Source: an uncultured Alphaproteobacteria bacterium
GTDB lineage: Bacteria > Pseudomonadota > Alphaproteobacteria > Rhodobacterales > Rhodobacteraceae
Reading direction: 5' to 3'
NCBI GenBank assembly: GCA_902570265.1
Contig: CACFXF010000003.1
Coordinates: 62,001-126,000, forward strand
Length of the DNA: 64,000 nt
Positions 38,094-46,935 of this stretch are shown piece by piece. How positions within the stretch are numbered: position 1 is the first letter of the stretch; each line of letters opens with the position of its first letter. Position numbers and translations under genes: made by a program. The notes below the pieces were generated by a model that saw only the letters and a program-made list of their open reading frames with translations, was not told where the DNA came from and ran no database searches.

Positions 38094-39017
38094 TTAATTC
38101 ATCCAATTTTTCCAAATATTTTTATTATTGGCAATCCATTCGGCTGCAACTTCTTCAACTTTTCTACCTTTTTCATCAACTTCTAGGATCGCTGCATTTT
38201 CATCAGCGTTAGTTAATTTCATAGCGTTAAACATTTTATAAGCTGCGGGCCACTTATCTGCAAAACCTTTAGATACTACTTTTTGAACTTTAGCTTGTTC
38301 AAAACCACAAGCTGTATCTTTCTTTTGGGATTCCTCAATACATTTTCCATCAGTTGGATTCCATTCTACCCAATTAAAATCATATGCTGCAAATATCCAA
38401 TGAGGTTGCCAAAACATCATTATTACTGGTTCTTCTGCAGCTAATGCAGATTTTAGCTCCGCAACCATCGCTCCTTCACTACCACCTGGAATTGGTTCAA
38501 AAGGCATCTCAATACTTGCAACCATATCCCTAGAACGTGTTCCCCAGCTTGCTGGATAAGTAATTAATCTTCCTTTTGGAAAGGTTTCAGCTGATCCAAA
38601 TGCTTGAGCACATTCATAAAGGGCTTTATAATCAGGTAAACCGGGACATCTTTCTTCCATATATGGTGGATAAATCCAGCCCTCTTTTGGAGAAAGACCT
38701 AGTTCACCTACTACAACAATATCCCCTTTATCGACCAAGCCATCATATAGATCACCTACATTATTAGTCCAAACTTCCGTGGAAAGGTGAATATTTCCCG
38801 AAGCAATTGCTGGATGCTGAGTTATAGCGTCTGAAACAACTATTTCTACGTTATATCCCATTTCTTTTAGTAGACCAGCTGCAACATGCGTTGAAAAATG
38901 CTGTCCCGTCCAATCCTGGATTGTTACTTTAATTGGGTCGTTGTTTTCTGGATAACTACTGGCATTTAGTATGTTACCAAAAAATAAACCCAAGAAGATC
39001 AAAGTTCTTAAAATCAT
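38094..39017 (-). CDS. periplasmic substrate-binding protein, ProX/OpuAC type (glycine betaine/TMAO-like ligand)
   Basis: This 307-residue protein has a signal peptide (residues 1-20) and the OpuAC fold pattern: VTIQDWTGQHFSTHVAAGLL, DAITQHPAIASGNIHLSTEVW, and VIMMFWQPHWIFAAYDFNWVEW cut here as MFWQPHWIFAAYD. The scattered Trp/Tyr residues could form an aromatic cage for a trimethylammonium-type ligand. It is the first gene of the importer operon, preceded by a strong GGGGAG ribosome binding site and a promoter with TTGACT and GATAAT. Which ligand it binds (betaine, TMAO, choline, DMSP) is not decided. Confidence 0.82.
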   Translation of the reverse strand: MILRTLIFLGLFFGNILNASSYPENNDPIKVTIQDWTGQHFSTHVAAGLLKEMGYNVEIVVSDAITQHPAIASGNIHLSTEVWTNNVGDLYDGLVDKGDIVVVGELGLSPKEGWIYPPYMEERCPGLPDYKALYECAQAFGSAETFPKGRLITYPASWGTRSRDMVASIEMPFEPIPGGSEGAMVAELKSALAAEEPVIMMFWQPHWIFAAYDFNWVEWNPTDGKCIEESQKKDTACGFEQAKVQKVVSKGFADKWPAAYKMFNAMKLTNADENAAILEVDEKGRKVEEVAAEWIANNKNIWKNWMN

Positions 39018-39037
39018 ATTTTTACTCCCCGTTAAAT

Positions 39038-39076
39038 GATAATAAAATTATCCAACAAAAATTAAATGAAAGTCAA
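39038..39076 (-). promoter_or_regulatory. promoter and overlapping palindrome of the ProX-type operon
   Basis: On the minus strand TTGACT (39071-39076) and GATAAT (39047-39052) are separated by 18 bases, a good sigma-70 promoter. The perfect palindrome GATAAT-TTT-ATTATC (39038-39052) covers the -10 box and the likely transcription start, so a repressor may bind there. Confidence 0.55.
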
Positions 39077-39218
39077 GATTATAAAGGAAAAAACTTAAAT
39101 TTTTAAAAAAAAAATCAGCAATTTTTTTTATATAGATTATTAATGATTAATTTATCAAAGGTAAGTATTAAAGTGCTAAAAACTTCAGCACATTTATAAA
39201 AAAATTCTATTTTTTTTA

Positions 39219-39360
39219 GTGAGACATTCTGAAGCTTTGCGTAAATTAGTTAATTATGTTAATGAAAGTCCGAGGTGGTAGCGTAGCCTAAACTTAATTC
39301 CTCCGGATTGGTGATTAAAGCCCGTAACTACCTCACCACAATTTATTATTTTTTATAAAA
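39219..39360 (+). ncRNA. candidate structured RNA, unassigned
   Basis: This segment stands out from its AT-rich surroundings in base composition and pairing potential. AGTCCG (39267-39272) pairs with CGGATT (39304-39309), and GGTGGTAG (39274-39281) pairs with CTACC..ACC (39328-39337, two-base bulge); because they interleave, together they would make an H-type pseudoknot. An alternative hairpin extends the first stem with AGG/CCT. GTGAG (39219-39223) and CTCAC (39332-39336) could close the element. A T-rich tail (39341-39355) follows. I do not recognise a known family; orientation is inferred from the tail. Confidence 0.35.
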
Positions 39361-39411
39361 ATTATTGAAGCCTACTCTGTTTCAGTAATGATAATTTTAT
39401 TCCATTTTATA

Positions 39412-39461
39412 TAGCAAATTTAAATGGCTTCCTAAAGCCATCTGGTAAGGACATTTTGCTA
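39412..39461 (+). promoter_or_regulatory. stem-structured leader before a 26-codon reading frame
   Basis: The outer stem TAGCAAA/TTTGCTA (39412-39418 with 39455-39461) encloses a 7-bp hairpin ATGGCTT/AAGCCAT (39424-39430 with 39435-39441), leaving a 13-base single-stranded stretch CTGGTAAGGACAT. It ends 18 bases before the ATG of the small reading frame, so it may be its 5' leader or a cis-regulatory element. Confidence 0.3.
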
Positions 39462-39478
39462 CGAATGACTTAGAGGTT

Positions 39479-39559
39479 ATGATTTTCATAACAGCATTTG
39501 GAGGATCATTTTTAGTTTTTTACTTTCTAGCATGTTTTCCATTATTGATAAAATTCTGA
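39479..39559 (+). CDS. possible 26-residue single-span membrane peptide
   Basis: ATG 39479 opens a 26-codon frame encoding a peptide that is hydrophobic throughout (beginning MIFITAFGGSFLVFYF and ending FPLLIKF), enough for one membrane span. AGAGG lies two bases before the start, closer than ideal. The TGA stop lies inside the first strand of a terminator-like hairpin, as expected at the end of a compact transcription unit. Small size means that it could be fortuitous. Confidence 0.35.
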   Translation: MIFITAFGGSFLVFYFLACFPLLIKF

Positions 39560-39585
39560 TAAACTCATTATTTTATCAGTTTATT
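39556..39585 (+). terminator. terminator-like hairpin after the small membrane peptide
   Basis: A perfect 8-bp stem CTGATAAA/TTTATCAG (39556-39563 and 39572-39579) is followed by TTTATTG. The stem is AT-rich and the T-run is interrupted, so termination would be moderate. It ends the small reading frame and isolates pepT from upstream transcription. Confidence 0.45.
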
Positions 39586-39722
39586 GTATTAAAAAAAATA
39601 ATTAGGATGAATCTACTTTATGACTTCATAAAAATTTCCAAAACTAGTTAAACTAAAATCTAACATTATATCAGTAATAACATCTATTTCATAAATACAA
39701 TCAGCAATATAAGTGAGGGAAT

Positions 39723-40979
39723 ATGTTATTTAATTTCAAGGATGAATTAGCTGAAAGGTTAATGAGGTATGCATCTATAGATAGTCAAAGTGATGAAGAA
39801 TCCCATAGTACGCCAAGTAGCGAAATACAATATGATATGCTCTATTTATTAGAGAAAGAATTAAAAGAATTAAATTTAGCTGATATAAAAATAACTGAAT
39901 ATGGGACACTAATTGCAACTGTGCCTGGAAAAATCAAGGGAGCAGCTATTTGTTTTTTAGCTCATGTAGATACGGCTCCACAATTTAATGCTACAAATGT
40001 AAAACCAAGAATAATTAAAAATTACGATGGTTCTGATATAAAATTCCCTGATAATGATAATTTAATTTTAACTCCTAATGAATTTTCTTATCTTGGTGAA
40101 AAAATTGGGCATGATATTATAACTGCATCAGGTAAAACATTGCTTGGAGCGGATGATAAAGCAGGTATCGCAATAATAATGACCGCTGTTAATTTTATAG
40201 TGTCAAATCTAGAGCAAAACCATAGTGAAATAAGAATAGCATTTACAACTGATGAAGAAATTGGAAGGGGAGTTCATAAAGATCTTCCTAATGATTTAAG
40301 TGTTAAATTTGCATATACATTTGATGGAGGGAAAGTTGGTGAAATTGACAATGAGACTTTTTCAGCAGATTCAGCGGAAGTTATTATAAAAGGAGTATCC
40401 ATTCATCCTGGAGAGGCAAAAAATGAAATGGTAAATGCAACACATCTGGCATCAGAAATTATTAATAGTTTACCTTTAAAAACTATGACACCAGAAGTTA
40501 CAGAAAAACGAGAAGGTTTTATTCATGCTACTGAAATGATTGGTAATTCTTCGGAAATGAAAATTAAATTCATTATACGAGATTTTGAAATAAAAGGATT
40601 AGAGAATAAAAAAGAAATCTTGAAAGATATATGCAAAAAAATACAAAATTTAGAGCAAAGAGCCAAAATTAATATTTCATTTAAACGCCAGTATAGAAAT
40701 ATGCGCTACTGGCTTGACGAAAACAAAATCCCTCTAGAAATCGCAGAAAATGCTCTTATTAATAAAAATATCAAGCCTATTAAAAAGCCTATAAGAGGAG
40801 GAACCGACGGCTCACTACTAACTGAAAATGGAGTTCCTACTCCAAATATTTTCACTGGAATGCAAAATGTTCACGGACCACTCGAGTGGATATCTTCTAC
40901 AGATATGTCGTTAGCAACTGAGGTAATGCTTGAGATTATCAAGCTTAATTCAAATCTCGAAGCAAAAAATAATTCATAA
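39723..40979 (+). CDS. pepT: peptidase T (tripeptide aminopeptidase)
   Basis: This 418-residue M20B metallopeptidase removes N-terminal residues from tripeptides in the cytoplasm. Zinc-binding and catalytic elements are AHVDTAPQFN, LLGADDKAG, TTDEEIGRG and the DGG segment of YTFDGGKVGEID; the C-terminal IRGGTDGSLLTENG and HGPLEWIS are also conserved. The length matches PepT (about 410). GTGAGGG precedes the start. The gene stands alone between a long intergenic region and the convergent DMT transporter. Confidence 0.93.
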   Translation: MLFNFKDELAERLMRYASIDSQSDEESHSTPSSEIQYDMLYLLEKELKELNLADIKITEYGTLIATVPGKIKGAAICFLAHVDTAPQFNATNVKPRIIKNYDGSDIKFPDNDNLILTPNEFSYLGEKIGHDIITASGKTLLGADDKAGIAIIMTAVNFIVSNLEQNHSEIRIAFTTDEEIGRGVHKDLPNDLSVKFAYTFDGGKVGEIDNETFSADSAEVIIKGVSIHPGEAKNEMVNATHLASEIINSLPLKTMTPEVTEKREGFIHATEMIGNSSEMKIKFIIRDFEIKGLENKKEILKDICKKIQNLEQRAKINISFKRQYRNMRYWLDENKIPLEIAENALINKNIKPIKKPIRGGTDGSLLTENGVPTPNIFTGMQNVHGPLEWISSTDMSLATEVMLEIIKLNSNLEAKNNS

Positions 40980-40996
40980 AATCTTCAAATAAATTT

Positions 40997-41896
40997 TCAA
41001 GTATTTTTTTTACTAAATCCAAATATAATTTCAACTACTCCTGCCAGTAATATTGCTAAAGCACCAATCCATTGAAGAATAACCATCTGCTCTTCAGGTA
41101 ATAAAATTTTAGCACTTATTACAGCAACTGCAACTTCTGACATCATCAAAATTCCAACACGTCCTGGAAATAGTATTTGAGAAATTCTAAAAATAATGCA
41201 AAAAGAAGGAAGAAGTACTATAACTGACCAAATAAATGCAATAGGAAAATTTTGACCAATTAATGCGAGACTTGGAATAGGTGCTTTATAAACCACAATA
41301 GCTAATAAAATTGAAAGTGAAGTCGTAGAAAAATAAACTATGGCAGTTAGTGGTATAATGGGAAGGTTGGACCATCTCTTTAGTATAGATGCACCTAATG
41401 CCCAAAAAAGGCCTGAAAGTATACTGGAAAAATCTCCAAAATTTAAAATTACAGTTTCTTGATCCCTAAAATCATATAAAAGAAAAATAATACCTATCAA
41501 TGCAACAATTATAGAAATAACTCGAGCAATTGTTAAACGCTCGTTTAACCAAATAATACCAATAATAGTTGACCAGATAGGACTAAGATAAAATAAAAGA
41601 GTTGCTCTGATAACTGATGTCTCAACTAATCCATTTGCATAAAATGTAAATGCTGCACCAATCATAATTCCGGCAAAAAAAATAGGTTTGGGATATTTCT
41701 TTAATCTATCAAGATTAAAAAATATTAATGGAACTAGAATTAATAAAGGGCACGCATTTACTAAAACAATACTCCATGATCCTACTATGCCGGATTGTTC
41801 TATTGATCTTAAAGGCAACCAATATAAACCCCATGCACAGGAACTCACCACAATAATGAGACTAAGGATTTTGTCTGATTTAAATATTAATTGCAT
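40997..41896 (-). CDS. EamA/DMT-family transporter
   Basis: This 299-residue protein has ten membrane helices in two EamA repeats; the first repeat ends near LLYDFRDQETV (residue 145) and the second runs to the end. The motif-like LLFYLSPIWSTIIGIIWLNE and MMSEVAVAVISAKILLPEEQ at the ends of each repeat, both with the acidic residue after the helix, are typical. Substrates of this superfamily are metabolites or amino acids. It lies just downstream of ureG on the same strand, but a link to urea is not shown. Confidence 0.85.
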   Translation of the reverse strand: MQLIFKSDKILSLIIVVSSCAWGLYWLPLRSIEQSGIVGSWSIVLVNACPLLILVPLIFFNLDRLKKYPKPIFFAGIMIGAAFTFYANGLVETSVIRATLLFYLSPIWSTIIGIIWLNERLTIARVISIIVALIGIIFLLYDFRDQETVILNFGDFSSILSGLFWALGASILKRWSNLPIIPLTAIVYFSTTSLSILLAIVVYKAPIPSLALIGQNFPIAFIWSVIVLLPSFCIIFRISQILFPGRVGILMMSEVAVAVISAKILLPEEQMVILQWIGALAILLAGVVEIIFGFSKKNT

Positions 41897-41964
41897 TTAA
41901 TTTTCGTTAAGTCCTATTAATCTCTTAGAAATCAATTTTAGAAAAATTTTAAAAATAAATTATT

Positions 41965-42585
41965 TTAAAGTCCACCTAAGTATTTTAGAGATGAAATGAC
42001 CTCATTAATACCTTTTTGAGCTTTTAAATTTACAAAATGAAATGGCTTATGAGGCCTCTGATTAATTGTATCATGTTTCATTTTTTCAATTGAAACATCT
42101 ACATACTCAGCTAAATCGATTTTATTAATAACTAAAATATCAGATTTGGTAATTCCTGGACCTCCCTTTCTTGGGATTTCTTCACCCATAGCCACGTCAA
42201 TCATGTAGATTGTTAAATCTGCTAATTCTGGACTAAAAGTAGCCGCAAGATTATCACCACCACTTTCAATTAATATTAAATCTAAATCAGGAATTTTCTT
42301 TGTTAAGTCTTCTACAGCAGATAAGTTGATTGAAGCATCTTCTCTAATTGCAGTATGAGGACAACCTCCTGTTTCAATCCCTCTTATTCTTTCTAATGGA
42401 AGAACTTGTTTTCTCATTAAATATTCTGCATCTTCTGCTGTATAGATATCATTTGTAATTACTGCCATTGAATAGTTTGAACTTAAATTTCTACATAGCA
42501 TTTCTGTTAAACTTGTTTTACCCGCACCAACTGGGCCACCTATTCCTACTTTTAAAGGTAAACCTTTTATCATAACTAACTCCAT
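41965..42585 (-). CDS. ureG: urease accessory GTPase UreG
   Basis: This 206-residue SIMIBI-class GTPase delivers nickel to apo-urease. It has the P-loop [11 protein letters not shown] (16-26), the nickel-related CPH motif in [15 protein letters not shown], and [19 protein letters not shown] and the guanine-specificity NKID. It is the last gene of ureDABCEFG. A second possible start ([10 protein letters not shown]) lies four codons in. Confidence 0.97.
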   Translation of the reverse strand: MELVMIKGLPLKVGIGGPVGAGKTSLTEMLCRNLSSNYSMAVITNDIYTAEDAEYLMRKQVLPLERIRGIETGGCPHTAIREDASINLSAVEDLTKKIPDLDLILIESGGDNLAATFSPELADLTIYMIDVAMGEEIPRKGGPGITKSDILVINKIDLAEYVDVSIEKMKHDTINQRPHKPFHFVNLKAQKGINEVISSLKYLGGL

Positions 42586-42605
42586 TAATTACTAAAATTT
42601 TTTCA

Positions 42606-43280
42606 CTAGGATTTAAATAACCTTACTTTAAGAGTTTCATGTTTCATAGAAGCTAAATCTGCGAGAACACATTTATTTTTCATATCACATATATTTGATT
42701 TCAGTGCTTGTTTTGAAACTTCATCTATTAAAGGAAATAAATCAAATAATAATTTTTGTGCCTCTGTTTGGCCAAGTGGAATTAGTCTAGTGGAAGCATT
42801 AATGAGATTTGATATGAAACTATGTGCATAAAGTGGAAGAATATATTCCAAAGAAATAGTTTCTAATTTGGAGATATAACCTACTATAATAGGAAGGGGC
42901 ATAGGTTGAAAATCAGATCGCCTAATAGAAGATATAATTTTAGAAAAGGCTTTTCCCATTTCTATTGTTTCATTATACCTCTCTTTACTTTGTGCAAATG
43001 CTTTTGCAATTTCCGACAAATGATTAAGTGTATTTTCTTTAGCTTTATATGACTCACAAAATAATATTAAGTCATTCCAGATGGATCCATATTGTAAAAT
43101 ATCTGATAGCCAATAGTACAAATCATTAGATCTTGAAATATTTCCCACAGAAATTTCAAATTCCAAACCATGAGAATATGCAAAGGCTCCAATTGGAAAA
43201 CTAGAGGATAACCAGGCCATAACTTTATGATTTTTTGGACTAATGCTGATGTCCGGTTGTTCTAGAGTCACCGTATGCAC
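42606..43280 (-). CDS. ureF: urease accessory protein UreF
   Basis: This 224-residue all-helical protein bridges UreD and UreG during nickel insertion. The N-terminal WLSSSFPIGAFAYSHGLE and SNLINASTRLIPLGQTEAQ are diagnostic. Its start overlaps the ureE stop by 41 bases, an unusually long overlap; an internal ATG at MAWLSSSF (about 43220) is an alternative. Confidence 0.95.
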   Translation of the reverse strand: MHTVTLEQPDISISPKNHKVMAWLSSSFPIGAFAYSHGLEFEISVGNISRSNDLYYWLSDILQYGSIWNDLILFCESYKAKENTLNHLSEIAKAFAQSKERYNETIEMGKAFSKIISSIRRSDFQPMPLPIIVGYISKLETISLEYILPLYAHSFISNLINASTRLIPLGQTEAQKLLFDLFPLIDEVSKQALKSNICDMKNKCVLADLASMKHETLKVRLFKS

Positions 43281-43698
43281 CTCCTTCAGGATTAAATGGT
43301 TGGTATATAATTTCTACAACTAATCCTAAATTTTCAAGCATTTGCTTGATTACGTGATCAAAACGAAGTGTAATGCTTCCTGTATCTATCTCACAAGATA
43401 GATGCCTGTTACCAATATGCCAAGCTCCTTTCATTATAAGTAATTGATCACTGGAAGAAGCTTTCATTAACTTTTCAGATGCAGCAATAATTTCAATCAG
43501 TCTTCCATCCTCTAATTCGATAAAGTTTCCAGATCTTAATTCCGTGGTTTTTGCTAAGTCCAGAAGAAACTCTAAACCATTGTCACTTTTCATTACTATT
43601 CTACGCCTATATCTGTCATCGTATGTTAAGGTAATGGTATCAAAAACTTCTACATTGTTAAAATCTTCAGTGGTTTTTAATTTAAATGCTTTATTCAT
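43240..43698 (-). CDS. ureE: urease accessory nickel metallochaperone UreE
   Basis: This 152-residue protein has the UreE N-terminal domain (DRYRRRIVMKSDNGLEFLLD) and the metal-binding C-terminal domain with AWHIGNRHLSCEI. The C-terminal tail is only GHQH rather than the long His-rich tail of Klebsiella UreE, so its nickel storage capacity is probably low. It sits between ureC and ureF. Confidence 0.95.
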   Translation of the reverse strand: MNKAFKLKTTEDFNNVEVFDTITLTYDDRYRRRIVMKSDNGLEFLLDLAKTTELRSGNFIELEDGRLIEIIAASEKLMKASSSDQLLIMKGAWHIGNRHLSCEIDTGSITLRFDHVIKQMLENLGLVVEIIYQPFNPEGGAYGDSRTTGHQH

Positions 43699-43728
43699 TA
43701 CTTTCCCAAATATATAGAGAATAAATGT

Positions 43729-45438
43729 CTAGTATAGAAAATATCTTTGTGCCATTGGAAGCTCCGATGCAGGTTCACATGTTAAAATTTCTCCATTTGC
43801 TCTAACTTCATAAGTTTCTGGATCAACTTCAACTTTTGGACACAAATCGTTATATACCATATCTGACTTATTTATATCCCTTGTATTTTTAATGGGAGTA
43901 GTTTTTTTTCTTAGTTCAAGAGTATTCCCAATATCATTTTCATAACTAGCCTGCGATACAAATGTTACTGCTGAATTTTCTAAAGATCGACCAAATGCCC
44001 CAAACATCTCCCTTGAATAGACCGGTTGCGGGGTTGGTATAGAAGCATTTGGATCTCCCATTTGAGCACAAGCAATACTTCCCCCTAATAAAACCATTTC
44101 AGGTTTTACTCCAAAAAAGGCAGGATTCCATAATACTAAATCAGCTCTTTTACCCTCAGTAATACTTCCAATTTCATTACTTATTCCATGTGCTATTGAT
44201 GGATTTATTGTATATTTTGCTAAGTAGCGTTTAACCCTAACATTATCATTTTCACCATTTTCTTCTTTTAAACGCCCGCGCTGCACTTTCATCTTATGTG
44301 CAGTCTGCCATGTACGGATAATAACCTCTCCTACTCTTCCCATTGCTTGACTATCTGAAGCTATAATAGAAAAAGCGCCAAGATCGTGCAAAATATCTTC
44401 AGCAGCAATAGTTTCTTTTCTAATTCTACTTTCTGCAAAAGCTATATCTTCTGGAATTGATTTATCTAAATGATGACATACCATTAACATGTCCAAATGC
44501 TCCTCTAGAGTATTTATTGTATATGGTCTTGTTGGATTTGTAGAACTTGGAATGACATTTTTTTCACCGCAAACTTTTATTATATCTGGAGCATGACCAC
44601 CCCCCGCTCCTTCAGTATGAAAAGCATGGATAGTTCTATTATCAATAGCTTTAACAGTTGTTTCTACATATCCACTTTCATTTAAAGTATCAGTATGAAT
44701 CATAACTTGGACATCTAGGTTATCTGCAACTGATAAACAATTATTGATAGCTGCTGGAGTTGTCCCCCAATCTTCATGAAGTTTTAAAGCACAGGCTCCT
44801 GCTAAAATTTGTTCTTCTAATGCTTCAGGTAAACTTGCATTTCCTTTACCTGCAAAAGCAAGGTTCATAGGAAAGGCATCTGCTGATTGTAGCATTCTGC
44901 CAATATGCCATTTTCCAGGAGTACAAGTTGTAGCTAATGTACCATGAGCTGGACCAGTCCCTCCACCTAACATTGTGGTAAGTCCTGAATGTAAAGCATC
45001 TTCTATTTGTTGTGGGCAAATAAAATGGATATGTGAATCAAATCCACCTGCTGTCAAAATTTTACCTTCTCCTGCAATTACTTCAGTACCAGGGCCAACT
45101 ATTATATCAACATTTGGTTGAGTATCTGGATTCCCTCCTTTACCAATTTTAAAAATTCTTCCATCCAAAATTCCTAAGTCAGCCTTATAAATTCCAGAGA
45201 TATCAACTATTAAAGCATTAGTAATAATAGTATCAACTGCCCCTTTGCTTCTTGGAATTTGAGACTGCCCCATACCATCTCTTATGACTTTACCACCACC
45301 AAATTTAATTTCTTCCCCATAAGTTGTGTAATCTTCCTCAACTTCAATAATTAACTCTGTGTCTGCTAACCTAACTTTATCGCCTTTGGTGGGACCATAC
45401 ATATCTGCATAAAGGTTTCTCGGTATAATATTAGACAT
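43729..45438 (-). CDS. ureC: urease alpha subunit UreC
   Basis: This 569-residue protein is the catalytic subunit, hydrolysing urea to ammonia and carbamate in the cytoplasm. The two-nickel site is complete: His136 and His138 in DSHIH, the carbamylated Lys219 in [10 protein letters not shown], His221 next to it and His248 in MIHTD; the flap CHHLD is also present. Length is standard. Its start overlaps ureB by 8 bases. No urea transporter lies beside the operon in this window. Confidence 0.98.
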   Translation of the reverse strand: MSNIIPRNLYADMYGPTKGDKVRLADTELIIEVEEDYTTYGEEIKFGGGKVIRDGMGQSQIPRSKGAVDTIITNALIVDISGIYKADLGILDGRIFKIGKGGNPDTQPNVDIIVGPGTEVIAGEGKILTAGGFDSHIHFICPQQIEDALHSGLTTMLGGGTGPAHGTLATTCTPGKWHIGRMLQSADAFPMNLAFAGKGNASLPEALEEQILAGACALKLHEDWGTTPAAINNCLSVADNLDVQVMIHTDTLNESGYVETTVKAIDNRTIHAFHTEGAGGGHAPDIIKVCGEKNVIPSSTNPTRPYTINTLEEHLDMLMVCHHLDKSIPEDIAFAESRIRKETIAAEDILHDLGAFSIIASDSQAMGRVGEVIIRTWQTAHKMKVQRGRLKEENGENDNVRVKRYLAKYTINPSIAHGISNEIGSITEGKRADLVLWNPAFFGVKPEMVLLGGSIACAQMGDPNASIPTPQPVYSREMFGAFGRSLENSAVTFVSQASYENDIGNTLELRKKTTPIKNTRDINKSDMVYNDLCPKVEVDPETYEVRANGEILTCEPASELPMAQRYFLY

Positions 45439-45742
45439 CTAAATCACCCATAACTTTGGCATTAAATCCATATATTTTTCTATTCCCTTTAAATGGTATT
45501 AAATTGACTATTTTTATCTGACCAGGCTCGAATCTAACTGCCGTACCAGATGGTATATTTAGCCGACATCCGAAGGCCTTTAATCTATCAAATTTAAGAG
45601 CTTCATTAGTTTCAGCAAAATGAAAATGACTTCCAACCTGTATTGGTCTATCACCTGAATTAGAAACTTGCATTTCAAAAGATTTCGTTTTTTGATTTAA
45701 GATAAGGTCTCCTTCTAATGTGATTACTTCCCCTGGTTTCAT
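45431..45742 (-). CDS. ureB: urease beta subunit UreB
   Basis: This 103-residue structural subunit shows the family's [16 protein letters not shown] opening, [12 protein letters not shown] and [10 protein letters not shown]. It overlaps ureA by one base at its start and ureC by 8 bases at its end. It forms the (UreABC)3 core with its neighbours. Confidence 0.97.
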   Translation of the reverse strand: MKPGEVITLEGDLILNQKTKSFEMQVSNSGDRPIQVGSHFHFAETNEALKFDRLKAFGCRLNIPSGTAVRFEPGQIKIVNLIPFKGNRKIYGFNAKVMGDLDV

Positions 45743-46056
45743 TATTTTTTTTCCTTTCTAATAGGGTAATGTACAGTTACTAGTTTTGTTCCATCAGGAA
45801 AAGTAGCCTCAACTTGAACATCTTTTATCATGTCTGCTATACCATCCATACATTGTTCAGCTGTTAAAACCTTACCACCTTCCTCCATTAATTGAGAGAC
45901 TGACTTACCATCTCTCGCACCTTCTATAACAAAGTCAGTGATTAAAGCTATTGCTTCTGGATGGTTAAGTTTTACTCCTCTATCTAAACGACTCCTTGCA
46001 ACCATTGCTGCTAAACTTATTAATAATTTGTCTTTCTCTCTTGGGGTCAAATACAT
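45742..46056 (-). CDS. ureA: urease gamma subunit UreA
   Basis: This 104-residue subunit begins [20 protein letters not shown] and contains [10 protein letters not shown] and [20 protein letters not shown], all characteristic. It is a few residues longer at the C-terminus than the usual 100. It is separated by 15 bases from ureD. Confidence 0.97.
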   Translation of the reverse strand: MYLTPREKDKLLISLAAMVARSRLDRGVKLNHPEAIALITDFVIEGARDGKSVSQLMEEGGKVLTAEQCMDGIADMIKDVQVEATFPDGTKLVTVHYPIRKEKK

Positions 46057-46071
46057 TTTATAATCTTACCT

Positions 46072-46908
46072 TTAAATACTTAATATTCGTGGAATTTTTG
46101 ATTTTTCATTTACAAATAAAATCAAGATATCCTCAATAGTTTTTTTAAATTCTATTGGATTTTTGGCTAATGCTCTTAAAGATATAAAATCATTCCAATG
46201 ACTAGCCTCACCAAATACACTTTCAGAGGATATTATATTTCTCATTTTATTTAAAAAGTTTTTTGAGTCTTTTGATAAATACATAATATTCAGTAGAGAC
46301 CTATAATTACCTAAATTTGTTTTTCGGTACATAGTTTTTTTATCTTCAAATAAAAAATTTTCGGCAAATATTAATTTTTCATCTCTTTTAATACGCCAAT
46401 GGTCAGAAAAGAAGCAATCAGCGTTTAATTCACCACTAGCTAGACGCCCAAAAACGATATTTTCAATAATAAGAAGTTTACTAGAGCTTTTAATATTAAA
46501 ATTTAAATTTCTAATCAGTTTTGAATTATGAAATAATATAGTTTCTTTAGGACACCAAAATAAAGTGGAATTATCTTCAAGAGTAACTTTAGTACTTAAA
46601 ATACTTCGTTCACTGCTTGATTTATAAACTTTCTCAGATGCCTGAGTAGTTATCCAAGTATTAGTTTTTTTTGCAGCTTCTACTTCAATTGATAAGTTAT
46701 CACCCCCAACAATACCTCCACCAGTATTAATTAGAACTGCTTCGGCATATTTTGATTTAGATTTAGGAATCAAAACTTTCAAAGCACCAGACTGATGTAA
46801 ATCATGAATTGAAGTTTCTTCATTACTATTCATGAATGAAATTTTTAACTTACCTTTTGCTCGCTGATATTTATTAGTACTTATTAAATTTTTATTTTTT
46901 GTTTTCAC
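46072..46908 (-). CDS. ureD: urease accessory protein UreD
   Basis: This 278-residue scaffold protein binds apo-urease and passes nickel from UreG/UreF. TGGGIVGGDNLSIEVE is the family signature, followed by TQASEKVYKSS and WCPKETILFHNSKL. It opens the ureDABCEFG operon. An AhpD-like gene ends 28 bases upstream on the same strand and may share its promoter. Confidence 0.95.
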   Translation of the reverse strand: MKTKNKNLISTNKYQRAKGKLKISFMNSNEETSIHDLHQSGALKVLIPKSKSKYAEAVLINTGGGIVGGDNLSIEVEAAKKTNTWITTQASEKVYKSSSERSILSTKVTLEDNSTLFWCPKETILFHNSKLIRNLNFNIKSSSKLLIIENIVFGRLASGELNADCFFSDHWRIKRDEKLIFAENFLFEDKKTMYRKTNLGNYRSLLNIMYLSKDSKNFLNKMRNIISSESVFGEASHWNDFISLRALAKNPIEFKKTIEDILILFVNEKSKIPRILSI

Positions 46909-46935
46909 TTTTAAAATTTAAATTCAAATTTGTAT

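Larger units (their letters stand above)
39053..39722. other. gene-poor intergenic region of about 0.7 kb
   Basis: Between the divergent binding-protein and pepT genes there is no long reading frame. The stretch holds the ProX promoter at its left end, a weak GTGCT/AGCAC stem at 39172-39193, a G+C-richer candidate structured RNA at 39219-39360, a second stem-rich segment at 39412-39461, a 26-codon reading frame at 39479-39559 and a terminator-like hairpin at 39556-39585. The remainder is AT-rich with no pattern I can name. Confidence 0.7.

Noticed and set aside
38094-39017. Naming the importer tmoXWV (TMAO-specific).
   Set aside because: The fold and fused permease fit, but ligand specificity cannot be decided by eye, so no gene symbols were given.
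39261-39275. GAAAGTCCG resembles the conserved CR-I segment of RNase P RNA.
   Set aside because: The downstream conserved segments, including ACAGAACCCGGCTTA near the 3' end, are absent and the structured part is only about 140 bases, far shorter than RNase P RNA.
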